From the NCBI RefSeq assembly GCF_001870225.1, contig NZ_CP017675.1, positions 2,720,045 to 2,784,044 on the forward strand: DNA of 64,000 bases. The letters run 5' to 3'. A program made the translations under genes and the position numbers. Below, one piece after another: positions 44,860-54,174 of the stretch. The DNA is from Gloeomargarita lithophora Alchichica-D10. GTDB lineage: Bacteria; Cyanobacteriota; Cyanobacteriia; Gloeomargaritales; Gloeomargaritaceae. A model generated the notes under the pieces. The model worked only from the letters and a program-made list of their open reading frames with translations, was not told where the DNA came from and ran no database searches. The stretch's first letter is position 1; each line of letters starts with the position of its first letter.

Positions 44860-45818
44860 TGCCCCTCGTTTTTACTCCTTTCCTGAAAAGGGCGGGATAC
44901 CTCGACAACCTCACCATGACCCTCGCCAATGTGGGTTCCCGTCGTCTTCATGCCACCGACGATTTGGGCGGTCAGGGCTGGTCGGTCTTTGCCCCCAATT
45001 TAACCATCTATGGCTTTGATGCTGACCCAGAAGCCTGTGATGCGGCCAATGCGGATGTAAAAAAACAGGGGATTAACTGGCAGGAAACCCATATACCGTT
45101 GGTTTTAAGCCATACCTGCGGCACCCAAACGCTTTATGTGACCAAAAACCCCATGTGTTCTTCCCTTTATCCCCCCAACGAACCTTATCTGGAGCGGTTT
45201 AACGGGCTGGATGTGATGGAACTGGATTTTGCGATGCAGGTGGAAACCACCACCTTAGATACCTTTTGTCAACAAGAAGGAGTCACAGGTGTTGATTTTT
45301 TAAGAACCGATGTGCAAGGGGCTGATTTAGATGTCCTGCGGGGGGCACAAAATCTACTGGATCAAAGTGGATTGGCCGTGGAAGTAGAAGTGATTTTTGC
45401 ACCTTTGTATGTGGGGCAACCCCTTTTTGCCAATGTGGATATGTTTATGCGGGAACAGGGTTTTACATTGATGGAAATCAGACTCCATCCTGGGGTGCCC
45501 CGTCGGGTATTACCGATGGTGAGTAAACCCATTTATCACGGTCAAAAACTCTGGGCAAATGCCACCTATGTAAGGGATATTCTCGCACCAGAAACCCCGG
45601 ATCACTGGCGCAATCCCGAACATATTTTCAAGCTCGCTTGCATCCTGGATGTGCTGAGCGGTCACGATTATGCGGCGGAATTATTAATGTATTTGGTGGA
45701 AGTTCATCAGTGGCCGCTACAGGAATTGCTACTCAACGCTGTGCGTGCCTACGCTCCTGAGCATTTGTGGCCGCAATTACCCCTGCTTAGCTATTTGCAG
45801 AATAAAATCAATGCTTAA
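44859..45818 (+). CDS. FkbM-family methyltransferase
   Basis: A 319-residue SAM-dependent methyltransferase of the FkbM type. An IYGFDADPEACDAAN segment binds the cofactor, and VDFLRTDVQGADLDVLRGA is the FkbM hallmark near residues 148-166. FkbM enzymes methylate sugars or polyketides; here a glycan substrate seems likely but is inference. The ATG at 44859 overlaps the maf stop (TGATG); a GTG one codon earlier is an alternative. The last about 70 residues form an extra helical tail. It is the last gene of the plus-strand run. Confidence 0.9.
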   Translation: MPLVFTPFLKRAGYLDNLTMTLANVGSRRLHATDDLGGQGWSVFAPNLTIYGFDADPEACDAANADVKKQGINWQETHIPLVLSHTCGTQTLYVTKNPMCSSLYPPNEPYLERFNGLDVMELDFAMQVETTTLDTFCQQEGVTGVDFLRTDVQGADLDVLRGAQNLLDQSGLAVEVEVIFAPLYVGQPLFANVDMFMREQGFTLMEIRLHPGVPRRVLPMVSKPIYHGQKLWANATYVRDILAPETPDHWRNPEHIFKLACILDVLSGHDYAAELLMYLVEVHQWPLQELLLNAVRAYAPEHLWPQLPLLSYLQNKINA

Positions 45819-45821
45819 ATT

Positions 45822-47171
45822 CTAGCCTAGTTCTTCTTCTAAAGGGGGTATATCACTGCCGTTACCCGCCGCTGGCTCCGAGAGATAAATTCGTTCTTCG
45901 TTGGCATCGTATTCAAACAACTCCGCATAGCGTCCCCAGTCCACCGCCGTGGCAAACAACCGCTCCGCCTCCGCTAGGGGAAAGTAGTCATCCCATAAGG
46001 CCAGGAAAAAATCCGCCCCCATGGTATGACTGCGTTTTTGCCGCAGGGTTTGCACCATACTCACCAATACGGGCACATTATCCAAAGCCTGTTGGCGAAA
46101 TAAATCCTTACTGCGTAAAATCGTGGTCGTGGCAAAATCCTGCCCCACTGGGGTTAGGCACACATCCCCCTGGGAAACTTCCGCAAACCCCAGCATCTGG
46201 GCGGCATCCAAAATCGGCAGCAGATCATCCACGGCGAGTTGCAATCGTTCCGCCAACAGGGGAATATCTGTCTGGGCGGAGGGTTGATCCACCACCAATT
46301 CCAGCAGACCGCTGATCCCCCCCACCCGCACGTGGGGCAAAGGCTGGGCGTAGGGCGACCGGGGTTTTTTGGGGACGGCCACCTCGACCTTGCCCGTGAC
46401 TTCAATATCCGGGTTGGTCATCACCGTGTAAATGTAATCCACCAGGGCTTTGAAACGGGGCGAAGTCCGGTCATGGGGGCGGGGCAAATCAATCACCACT
46501 TCCCCCCGGATGCGCCCCGGATTGGCGCCCAAGACGATTACCCGGTCGGCCAAAAATACCGCCTCTTCAATATTGTGGGTGACAATCAAGATACTTTGGG
46601 AGGGAAACATCCCCGCCTGCCACAGGTCATCAATTTCCCCCCGCAGGTTTTCCGCTGTTAGTACATCTAAAGCACTAAAGGGTTCATCCATAAACAGGGC
46701 TTGCGGCTCCAGGGCAAAGGCACGGGCAAACCCCACCCGTTGTTTCATCCCCCCGGACAGTTCGCGGGGGTAGGCACTTTCAAACCCGTCCAACCCCACC
46801 AGGTCAATGGCTTTCAATGCCCGCCGCCGGCGTTCTTCCCGCCCTACGCCCCGGGCTTCCAGACCCAATTCCACATTCTCCTGCACCGTCAACCAGGGCA
46901 ACAGGGCAAAACTCTGAAACACCATCGCCACCTGCCGGTTTGCCCCCCGCAGGAGGGTACCATCGCTCCAAACCCGCCCCTGGGTGGGGGGAATCAAGCC
47001 CGCCATAATCCGCAGGAGGGTACTTTTGCCACTGCCACTGCGCCCCAGGAGTGCCACCACCTCCCCCACCTTGATTTGCAAACTAATGTCATTCAGCACC
47101 AAAAACCCCCCCTTGCCCTGGGGGAGCGGAAAACTTTTATAAACCTGTTCCACCACAATCAATGGAGTCAT
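45822..47171 (-). CDS. ABC ATPase, nitrate/sulfonate type, with AAA-associated C-terminal domain
   Basis: A 449-residue ATPase. The nucleotide-binding domain (1-260) has Walker A LGRSGSGKST, Q-loop MVFQSFALLPWLT, signature ELSGGMKQRVGFARA and Walker B ALFMDEPFSALD. Residues about 285-430 form the extra helical 'AAA-associated' domain found in NrtD/SsuB-like ATPases (ERLQLAVDDLLPILDAAQML, RSHTMGADFFLALWDDYFPL). The GAGGTG before ATG 47171 sets the start; a longer version from 47183 overlaps the permease. The ion it moves is unknown, as no binding protein is near. Confidence 0.92.
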   Translation of the reverse strand: MTPLIVVEQVYKSFPLPQGKGGFLVLNDISLQIKVGEVVALLGRSGSGKSTLLRIMAGLIPPTQGRVWSDGTLLRGANRQVAMVFQSFALLPWLTVQENVELGLEARGVGREERRRRALKAIDLVGLDGFESAYPRELSGGMKQRVGFARAFALEPQALFMDEPFSALDVLTAENLRGEIDDLWQAGMFPSQSILIVTHNIEEAVFLADRVIVLGANPGRIRGEVVIDLPRPHDRTSPRFKALVDYIYTVMTNPDIEVTGKVEVAVPKKPRSPYAQPLPHVRVGGISGLLELVVDQPSAQTDIPLLAERLQLAVDDLLPILDAAQMLGFAEVSQGDVCLTPVGQDFATTTILRSKDLFRQQALDNVPVLVSMVQTLRQKRSHTMGADFFLALWDDYFPLAEAERLFATAVDWGRYAELFEYDANEERIYLSEPAAGNGSDIPPLEEELG

Positions 47172-47179
47172 GGCGCACC

Positions 47180-48907
47180 TCACAGATGATATTTATGTTC
47201 CGCCAGCCCGTAGAGCCGGCGCCAAAAAACCCGATTCACCCCCACCACAAACAAACTCATCATGCCAATGCCCAGGGTAATCCTGGCCCAATCCCCCTGG
47301 GTCGTCGCCTCGGTGATATACGCCCCCAAACCCACCGCCGTCAGCCTCTGATTGCCCCAGCCCACCACCTCGGAGACAATGCTGGCATTCCACGCCCCCC
47401 CACTGGCGGTCACCCCCCCGGTCACCCAGGCGGAAAAAATCCCCGGAATAATCAACTTGCGCCACTTTTGCCAACCCGTCAACCCCATATCCAAGGCCAT
47501 TTCCCGCAAATCCGTGGGAATGCTCTGCGCCCCGGCGATGGAATTAAACAGAATGTACCACTGGGAACCCAAGGCCATCAACACAATACTGCCCCAATCC
47601 AACGTAATTCCCGTGCGAATGAAAAATAGGGTGGCAAACGGAAAAATGAAATTGGCCGGGAAGGAAGCCAAAAACTGCACCAGCGGTTGCAACAAACGGG
47701 CTAACCGAGGCTGAAACCCAATCGCCACCCCAATCGGTGTCCAAATCACCGTCGCAATGATTAACAAAATCACCACCCGCCCCAGGGTAAACAACCCCAA
47801 TCCAAAAGCCTCCCCCACCTCCCCCACCCCCACCGTGGAAACAATAAAATGGATGCCCCAGGCGAGTAACAACCCAATAAAAATTAGTACAAGTACATTA
47901 TAAATACGGTCTTTCTGCGCCACGGCTTCCGGGCTAATCTCCGGCGGCGGCACCATCCGGGTCAAACGGGATAAAAACTGATTCACCCCCTCCCGAATCG
48001 GCATCAGGGTACGTCCCAGCAAACGGGGGACACGGGCGGCTTGGATCAGGTCATAGACCCAGGATTCCGGGGCTTCCGCCGAGGCACTTTGCTCCAAACG
48101 AAACTTATCCGCCCAGGCGATCAACGGTCGCCAAAACAATTGATCCACCAGCAAAATCACCACCGCCATCGCCACCACCGCCCAGCCCAGCGCCGGCAGA
48201 TTTTCCGCGGCAATCGCCCCCGCCACATAGGAACCAATCCCCGGCAGAGTATATTCCTGGTTTAATACACTAATCGCCTCACTTTCCGCCACAAAAAACC
48301 AGCCCCCCCCAAAGCTCATCATGCCATTCCAGAGCAGACCAATCATGGCCGAGGGCACTTCTAATTTGACAAACCTTTGCCAGCGGGAGAGTTGGTACAA
48401 CGTTGCCGCCTCGTGCAATTCCTGGGGCACCGTCCGTAGGGATTGGTAAAAAGAAAACGTCATATTCCAGACCTGGCTGGTAAAAATGGCAAATACCGCC
48501 GCCGCCTCCAGCCCCAACAAACTCCCCGGAAACAGGGCAATAAACCCCGTCACCGTAATCGCTAAAAACCCCAGCACCGGCACGGATTGCAAAATATCCA
48601 AAAGCGGAATCATCACCCGTTCCGCCCGGCGACTATTGGCCGCAACATACCCATAGGCCAACGTAAACAGGGTCGAGCAAACCAGTGCCACAAACATCCG
48701 CAGGGTCGAACGCCCCGCATAGTAGGGCAAATTACGGGGGTCGAGGTCAATCCGGGGCACATCCAAAGGCGGTTGAAAGGAGTCTAATGCCCCCACCCCC
48801 ACCCGGGCGATCACCGCCAGCAGGACTAATGTTCCTAAAATTACGGCCACATCGGCCAAACTGAAGGGCAACCGCCGCAGCGTATCGGTGGTAGGAAAAG
48901 TTTTCAT
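47180..48907 (-). CDS. ABC permease with two fused transmembrane domains
   Basis: A 575-residue protein made of two SsuC/TauC-type permease domains in tandem, at about 10-275 and 300-570, each with about six membrane helices. Both carry an EAA-like loop: LHEAATLYQLSRWQRFVKLEVP in the first and LREMALDMGLTGWQKWRKLI in the second. A single gene therefore supplies both membrane halves. The start is ATG 48907 after GGGGCAAGG. It is followed at once by the ATPase gene. No periplasmic binding protein is adjacent; the substrate may be delivered by a distant one. Confidence 0.92.
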   Translation of the reverse strand: MKTFPTTDTLRRLPFSLADVAVILGTLVLLAVIARVGVGALDSFQPPLDVPRIDLDPRNLPYYAGRSTLRMFVALVCSTLFTLAYGYVAANSRRAERVMIPLLDILQSVPVLGFLAITVTGFIALFPGSLLGLEAAAVFAIFTSQVWNMTFSFYQSLRTVPQELHEAATLYQLSRWQRFVKLEVPSAMIGLLWNGMMSFGGGWFFVAESEAISVLNQEYTLPGIGSYVAGAIAAENLPALGWAVVAMAVVILLVDQLFWRPLIAWADKFRLEQSASAEAPESWVYDLIQAARVPRLLGRTLMPIREGVNQFLSRLTRMVPPPEISPEAVAQKDRIYNVLVLIFIGLLLAWGIHFIVSTVGVGEVGEAFGLGLFTLGRVVILLIIATVIWTPIGVAIGFQPRLARLLQPLVQFLASFPANFIFPFATLFFIRTGITLDWGSIVLMALGSQWYILFNSIAGAQSIPTDLREMALDMGLTGWQKWRKLIIPGIFSAWVTGGVTASGGAWNASIVSEVVGWGNQRLTAVGLGAYITEATTQGDWARITLGIGMMSLFVVGVNRVFWRRLYGLAEHKYHL

Positions 48908-49019
48908 GGCCTTGCCCCGCACACACCAGGTTCAGTATCCCACAGTTTCCCGGTTGGGGAAGCGCAGGCATTTGCGGGGGATTGGGCTAGGATTTGAATC
49001 GTTGACAAAGCGCATACCC

Positions 49020-50027
49020 ATGGATATTAAACGTTGGCTTAGTCGCCGGGAAGGGGATTGGCAAGAATTAAAAACCCTTTTACAACGGCTGGAACAACAG
49101 GGGTTGGCGGGTCTATCCGCCCAGGAAATCCGCCGTTTAGCCAGCCTGTACCGGGTGGTATCTGGGGATTTAGCCCGTGCCCGCACCTTTGGTCTCAGTC
49201 CCGTCTTAGTCCAGGATTTACAAAACCTGACCAGCCGCAGTTATAGCCAGATTTACCAGGGTAGTCGCCGCCAGGAATGGCAGGCCATCGGGCGGTTTTA
49301 TCGCTGGGGATTGCCCCACGTTCTGCGCCAAACCTGGGGTTATTGGGTAGCGGCGGCGGGGATTTTTGCCTTGGGCGGGCTGATCGGGTGGTGGTACGGC
49401 TGGCGGGACAGCAGTTTTCAATCGCTGTTATTACCCCCCTATCTGATTGCCCAGGTGCGGGAACGGGGGGAACTCTGGACGGGGAGCATCCTGGGCAATG
49501 AACCCTGGGCGGCCAGCAATATCATGGTGAATAATCTTTCGGTTTCCTTTCGGGCGGTCGCCGGGGGCATCACGGGCGGGTTATTGACCACCTATTTTAT
49601 GTTTTTCAATGGCCTGCTGATTGGGGTGATTGGGGCATTGGTGGGGGAATACGGCTTGGCCTACCCGTTTTGGGCGTTTGTGGCCCCCCACGGGGCGCTG
49701 GAATTGCCCGCCATATTTTTCGCCGGGGGAGCGGGGTTACTGATTGGGCGGGCGTTGCTCTTCCCAGGGCGATGGGGGCGGGGGACGGCTCTGCAAATTT
49801 ATGGCGCCCAGGCGGCTCAATTGGTCTATGGCATCGTGCCTTTACTGGTGATCGCCGGGGTGATTGAGGGCTTTTTTTCCCCTAGCGAAGTCATCCCCCT
49901 GGCCTTAAAATATCTGGTGGGTTTGGCTTTATTTACCAACTTGATTTGGTATGGTTTGTGGGAACCTCCGGCCACTGGTTCCCCGTCATCTGCATCTGGG
50001 CAACTGTCCCAGGAATCAGTACAATGA
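49020..50027 (+). CDS. SpoIIM/DUF95-family membrane protein
   Basis: A 335-residue membrane protein with a soluble, helical N-terminal 110 residues (MDIKRWLSRREGDWQELKTL) and five to six membrane helices. The SpoIIM/DUF95 signature spans the segments SILGNEPWAASNIMVNN, GLLTTYFMFFNGLLIGVIGA and APHGALELPAIFFAGGAGLL. In non-spore-formers its role is unknown; envelope remodelling is the guess from the family. The ATG at 49020 is chosen, as upstream in-frame sequence crosses the divergent ABC permease start. Tic22-like follows after 26 bases. Confidence 0.9.
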   Translation: MDIKRWLSRREGDWQELKTLLQRLEQQGLAGLSAQEIRRLASLYRVVSGDLARARTFGLSPVLVQDLQNLTSRSYSQIYQGSRRQEWQAIGRFYRWGLPHVLRQTWGYWVAAAGIFALGGLIGWWYGWRDSSFQSLLLPPYLIAQVRERGELWTGSILGNEPWAASNIMVNNLSVSFRAVAGGITGGLLTTYFMFFNGLLIGVIGALVGEYGLAYPFWAFVAPHGALELPAIFFAGGAGLLIGRALLFPGRWGRGTALQIYGAQAAQLVYGIVPLLVIAGVIEGFFSPSEVIPLALKYLVGLALFTNLIWYGLWEPPATGSPSSASGQLSQESVQ

Positions 50028-50053
50028 GAGCAAATTCAGCGCAAGGAGTAGGG

Positions 50054-50941
50054 ATGAACGGTTTTATTCGGGGTGGGTTAATTTTTAGTCTGTTATGCGG
50101 TTCTGGAATCGGTTACCATTCCAATTTAACCCCAGCCATTGCCCAGGGAATCCCAGCCAAGGACATTGCCGAACAACTGAAACAGGTGCCGGTTTTTACC
50201 CTCATTGACAGTAGTGGTAAACAAAGTTTAACCATCACCGTTAAAGACAGCGGTAAAGACAAAGAAATCAGCTTTTTCTTCTTTAGTCCCCAGGATGCCC
50301 AAACCGCACTCCAACGGGTACAAACCCAAAATCCTGCCCTCGCCAAGGGTGCCCAAATTCGGGCCATTGGTCTGGACAAAGCCTACGAATTGGCCAAATC
50401 TATCCAACAGGGCAAAGACCAAAAATTTGATGTGAGTTTTCAACCGGAAGGGTCCCAGGTGGATGCGGCCTTGAAAATCCTGCAAGCCGGTGGTCAAAAA
50501 ACCGATAAATTCCCCGGCATTCCCCTATTTTTCATCACCGGGGGGCCGCAACAAGCCCAATTAACCGTGCAAGTAAATGACCCGAAAGGGGGCAAAAGCG
50601 AAGAAATGGCTCCCATGTTTTTCAGTCGCCAAGATGCGGATGCCTTTCTATCGGAAGTGAAAAAACAAGACCCCAAAGTTGGAGAAACCGCCAAAATCCA
50701 AGTCAGTAGCCTCGACCGGTTGGTGGCGATCATGGAGCAGAAAAACGACCCGCAACTGCGGCAGTTGTACTTCATTCCCTCCAGTTCGGCACTGCGATTT
50801 ATCCAGCAACAACAGGGGAATACGGGCAACCGTCCCCAGACCCAACCGGCACCCCGCCCCCAAGCCAGTCCGGCTCCCCGTCCCCAGACGGCTCCAGCCC
50901 CAGCACCCAAACCGCCAGCGAGTCCGGCTCCCAAGCCGTAA
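50054..50941 (+). CDS. Tic22-like periplasmic protein
   Basis: A 295-residue exported protein. The ATG at 50054 follows AGGAGTAGGG, and a signal peptide ending PAIAQ follows. The mature part is a tandem of two related halves (residues 45-150 and 155-260), each with a QLKQVPVFTLI- or IPLFFITGG-type strand and FFSPQDAQTAL or FFSRQDADAFL, the Tic22 family repeat. A proline/alanine-rich tail of about 40 residues follows (APRPQ units). Cyanobacterial Tic22 helps outer-membrane protein delivery across the periplasm. It is between a SpoIIM-like gene and prmC. Confidence 0.92.
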   Translation: MNGFIRGGLIFSLLCGSGIGYHSNLTPAIAQGIPAKDIAEQLKQVPVFTLIDSSGKQSLTITVKDSGKDKEISFFFFSPQDAQTALQRVQTQNPALAKGAQIRAIGLDKAYELAKSIQQGKDQKFDVSFQPEGSQVDAALKILQAGGQKTDKFPGIPLFFITGGPQQAQLTVQVNDPKGGKSEEMAPMFFSRQDADAFLSEVKKQDPKVGETAKIQVSSLDRLVAIMEQKNDPQLRQLYFIPSSSALRFIQQQQGNTGNRPQTQPAPRPQASPAPRPQTAPAPAPKPPASPAPKP

Positions 50942-50943
50942 GC

Positions 50944-51786
50944 ATGACCCTGCGGGACTGGTGGCAAAGGCAACGCCAGTTCACCCCCACCCTAGCTGGG
51001 GAATTGGACTGGTTGGTGCGCCAAGTCACGGGCTGGGATACCCTCACTCTGAAATGGGGGAATAGGTCGGGGGGGGAATTTCTCCCCCGCCTGGAAGCCC
51101 TGTGGCACACCTACACCCAAACCCGCCAGCCCCTGCAATATCTTGTTGGTACAACATCCTGGCGAAATATGGAATTACAGGTGGCACCGGGGGTATTGAT
51201 TCCCCGCCCGGAAACCGAACTGCTGGTGGATGTGGCCGTACAATCGGCAAAAAATTGGGGTGGTACTGACGGGCAATGGGTGGATTTGGGAATTGGGAGC
51301 GGTGCCATCGCCCTGGGGTTACTGCGGGAATTACCTGGCATCCATGTTCACGGGGTTGATTGTAGTGAAATAGCATTACAAATTGCTAAGTATAATGCGG
51401 TCGCTCTGGAGTTAAATCACCGCTTAACGCTCCATCAGGGGGATTGGTTTACGCCCTTGGGTCATCTGCGGGGACACATCCAGGGCATGGTCAGCAATCC
51501 TCCCTACATTCCTACCCATTTACTTGCGACCCTCGCTCCCGAAGTCCAGCACGAACCCCGTTTAGCCTTGGATGGCGGTGACAATGGTTTAGTATATTTG
51601 CATTATCTTGTCCAAACGGCTCCGGCTTATCTGTGTCCCGGTGGCCTCTGGTGCGTAGAAACCATGAGCGGACAAACCGAGGTAGTGGTGAATTTACTCC
51701 AACAACAGGGCGGTTATCAGAATATAGAAATTCATCGGGACTGGGGCGGGCATGACCGGATGGTGTTGGCACGGTGGGGTGGCTGA
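50944..51786 (+). CDS. prmC: Protein-(glutamine-N5) methyltransferase, release-factor specific
   Basis: A 280-residue HemK/PrmC enzyme that methylates the GGQ glutamine of release factors RF1 and RF2. The N-terminal helical bundle has RQPLQYLVGTTSWRNMEL. The SAM fold has VLIPRPETELLVD and WVDLGIGSGAIALGL, and the catalytic VSNPPYIPT is at residues 182-190. The start lies two bases after the Tic22-like stop. The stop overlaps the start of the next gene (TGATG), so the two translation-related genes are coupled. Confidence 0.95.
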   Translation: MTLRDWWQRQRQFTPTLAGELDWLVRQVTGWDTLTLKWGNRSGGEFLPRLEALWHTYTQTRQPLQYLVGTTSWRNMELQVAPGVLIPRPETELLVDVAVQSAKNWGGTDGQWVDLGIGSGAIALGLLRELPGIHVHGVDCSEIALQIAKYNAVALELNHRLTLHQGDWFTPLGHLRGHIQGMVSNPPYIPTHLLATLAPEVQHEPRLALDGGDNGLVYLHYLVQTAPAYLCPGGLWCVETMSGQTEVVVNLLQQQGGYQNIEIHRDWGGHDRMVLARWGG

Positions 51787-52364
51787 TGTTGGTGGGTTTT
51801 CCGAGTTTAATTTTGGCGGCACGGGCGGGCAATGTGGTGAGTTTCCCGACGGACACCGTACCCGCATTAGCTGTACAACCGGAGTACGGAGCTAAAATTT
51901 ACCACTGCAAACAGCGTCCCCCCGATAAGCCTTTAATTCTCATGGCCGCCGATCTACAGGCATTTACCCCTTGGATTGCGCCTGGATTAACTATTCCCTG
52001 GGAAATTCTAGCCAAACAATACTGGCCGGGGGCGTTGACGATGGTATTACCCGCCAACGCACGGGTAACGACAGGGATTAACCCGCAAAAAACGGGCACC
52101 ATTGGGCTACGCATTCCTCACCATCCCAGCACTTTAAGTGTTCTACAGCAAACGGGGGTTTTAGCTACCACCAGTGCCAATTATTCCGGGGAATTGCCTT
52201 TAATGACGGCGGCAGAAATTAACGAAACATTCCCTGATGTGTATGTATTGAATGGGGTTTATCACGGCTCCGGCCAACCCTCAACGGTGATCATTTGGCA
52301 GGATAAAAATTGGCGAATTTTGCGCCAGGGCAGTGGGCGATTCAATCCCGGAGATGTTCTATAA
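51786..52364 (+). CDS. L-threonylcarbamoyladenylate synthase, YrdC/Sua5 family
   Basis: A 192-residue YrdC-domain protein, first enzyme of t6A37 tRNA modification. Conserved parts are GNVVSFPTDTVPALAVQ, YHCKQRPPDKPLIL with the Lys-x-Arg substrate contact, and TTSANYSGELPL near residue 126. It has only the YrdC domain and lacks the Sua5 C-terminal domain, so YrdC/TsaC type. The ATG at 51786 overlaps the prmC stop; the longer frame from 51774 lies inside prmC. Confidence 0.93.
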   Translation: MLVGFPSLILAARAGNVVSFPTDTVPALAVQPEYGAKIYHCKQRPPDKPLILMAADLQAFTPWIAPGLTIPWEILAKQYWPGALTMVLPANARVTTGINPQKTGTIGLRIPHHPSTLSVLQQTGVLATTSANYSGELPLMTAAEINETFPDVYVLNGVYHGSGQPSTVIIWQDKNWRILRQGSGRFNPGDVL

Positions 52365-52461
52365 TTAGCCCTAATTTTGGAGCAAATTCACAAATTTTTT
52401 GATGGGAATCTGTATTAGTCTAAAATTAGCGGTTCCAGGGGAGCTAATGTTGCAAATCCAA

Positions 52462-53037
52462 TCAACCCAGGTGGCGTAAATTTTGCCGTTCTGGCTCGGT
52501 GACTTCCCGCCAACACCCCACAGCCAAGTCCTGCAAATGTAATTCCCCAATCCCCACCCGTACCAACCGCAAAGTCGGATAGCCCACCGCCGCCGTCATC
52601 CGCCGTACCTGACGATTGCGCCCCTCCCGCAAGGTCACGCTCAACCAGGTGGTCGGGATCTGGCGACGAAACCGAATCGGGGGTTCACGGGGCGGCAATT
52701 CCGGCTGTTGGGGCAACACCCACACCTCGGCAGGGCGAGTCATCCAGTCCTGAATCCGCACCCCTTGACGCAATGTTTCGAGGGCATCCGCCGTGGGACA
52801 CCCTTCCACCTGCACCCAATAGGTACGGGGATGGCCGTAGCGGGGGTCGGTTAAGCGATTTTGCAAACGCCCATCATTGGTTAATAACACCAACCCTTCG
52901 CTGTCATAATCCAACCGTCCGGCGGCATACACCCCCGGCACCGATACATAATCCTTGAGGGTTTTTCGCCCTTGTTCATCTTGAAATTGACACAATACTT
53001 GATAGGGTTTATTTAATAGTAAATAACGATAGTTCAT
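52462..53037 (-). CDS. Pseudouridine synthase, RsuA/RluE family
   Basis: A 191-residue RNA pseudouridine synthase that lacks the N-terminal S4 domain, as in RluE (23S rRNA U2457). The catalytic motif [16 protein letters not shown] has D43. Other motifs are [15 protein letters not shown] at the start and [19 protein letters not shown] near residues 146-164. The exact rRNA target is not certain. It is the third gene on the minus strand after murQ and anmK, with three bases between it and anmK. Confidence 0.92.
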   Translation of the reverse strand: MNYRYLLLNKPYQVLCQFQDEQGRKTLKDYVSVPGVYAAGRLDYDSEGLVLLTNDGRLQNRLTDPRYGHPRTYWVQVEGCPTADALETLRQGVRIQDWMTRPAEVWVLPQQPELPPREPPIRFRRQIPTTWLSVTLREGRNRQVRRMTAAVGYPTLRLVRVGIGELHLQDLAVGCWREVTEPERQNLRHLG

Positions 53038-53040
53038 ACC

Positions 53041-54174
53041 CTACAATTCAGTAATTTTTCCCAATAGTACGGGTCGTTTTGCACCGGTCACTGCGGGGAT
53101 ATTGGTGGGTTTGCCATCAATGCGTTCAGAGGCTAAAATTGCAAAGGCTAGGGCTTCTTTGCTATCAGGATTGATACCATATTTGGCACTTGTAGATATG
53201 GGAATCGGGTGAAATATTTGGGCTAATTCTTGCATTAAAATAGGATTATGTACCCCGCCACCACTGACAATGACTTCGGTAATTTCCTGTTGGGGTTTAA
53301 TCCAAGTTTGATAATGATCAAAAATCGCCACCGCCGTAAAGTGAGTCACCGTTGCAAATAGGTCATACCAGGAGGTGGTAGAACCAGGATTCGTATGGTT
53401 AATTAACTCCTGCACAAACAGCCCACCAAACTGTTCCCGTCCAGCGGATTTAGGGGGCGGTTGATGAATAAAATAATGGTTCATCAAATACTCTAACCAC
53501 TCCCGGCGTACCCGCCCTTGACCTGCCCAATATCCATTCCGGTCAATCTGAGTTTTTCCGCGGCTAAATAGACGCGCCAATTCATCTAAAACCATATTGG
53601 CCGGACCGCAGTCTAAGGCAGTGATCGCTTGACCATCTGCGACCAAAGTAAAATTAGCAATACCCCCCAAATTCAAGGCCAACAATGACCGCTGTAAATG
53701 CCCAAATAAGCGAGCATCCACATAGGGAACCAAAGGCGCACCACTTCCCCCGACCGCCACATCATGGATGCGAAAATCTGACACCACAGGGCAACCAAAT
53801 CGCTCTGCCAAAAAAGCCGCCTCTCCCAACTGCAACGTCGTTTTTTGATGCTCATGGTAAACGGTTTGCCCGTGACTACCAATTAAATGTAATTCCGTGG
53901 GGAAATCAGCTAATACGGTTGCCAAAGCCTCAGCAAACGCTTCCCCAATCTGCCGATGCCAATGGGCAATCTGCGCTAAATTTCCTTGACTTTGGCTTAG
54001 GGAAAATCGTAACCCTTCAGAGTAGGGAATCGTCTGTGCCGTCAGCCAACAACATTGCCAAGGATCGGTTTGAATTTCACAGATACAAACATCAATCCCA
54101 TCCATGGAAGTACCGGACATTAAACCCGCTACGATGCGTGTTTTTAACCTTTGCACCTCAGTTAATTGCCACAT
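53041..54174 (-). CDS. anmK: Anhydro-N-acetylmuramic acid kinase
   Basis: A 377-residue kinase that opens and phosphorylates 1,6-anhydroMurNAc in peptidoglycan recycling. Conserved segments are IVAGLMSGTSMDGIDV near the start, LIGSHGQTVYHEHQ, APLVPYVDARLF, ALNLGGIANFTLV and VIVSGGGVHNPILMQEL. The start is ATG 54174, which overlaps the 3' end of murQ by 17 bases; a GTG seven codons later is possible. It would feed MurNAc-6-phosphate to MurQ, encoded just upstream. Confidence 0.95.
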   Translation of the reverse strand: MWQLTEVQRLKTRIVAGLMSGTSMDGIDVCICEIQTDPWQCCWLTAQTIPYSEGLRFSLSQSQGNLAQIAHWHRQIGEAFAEALATVLADFPTELHLIGSHGQTVYHEHQKTTLQLGEAAFLAERFGCPVVSDFRIHDVAVGGSGAPLVPYVDARLFGHLQRSLLALNLGGIANFTLVADGQAITALDCGPANMVLDELARLFSRGKTQIDRNGYWAGQGRVRREWLEYLMNHYFIHQPPPKSAGREQFGGLFVQELINHTNPGSTTSWYDLFATVTHFTAVAIFDHYQTWIKPQQEITEVIVSGGGVHNPILMQELAQIFHPIPISTSAKYGINPDSKEALAFAILASERIDGKPTNIPAVTGAKRPVLLGKITEL

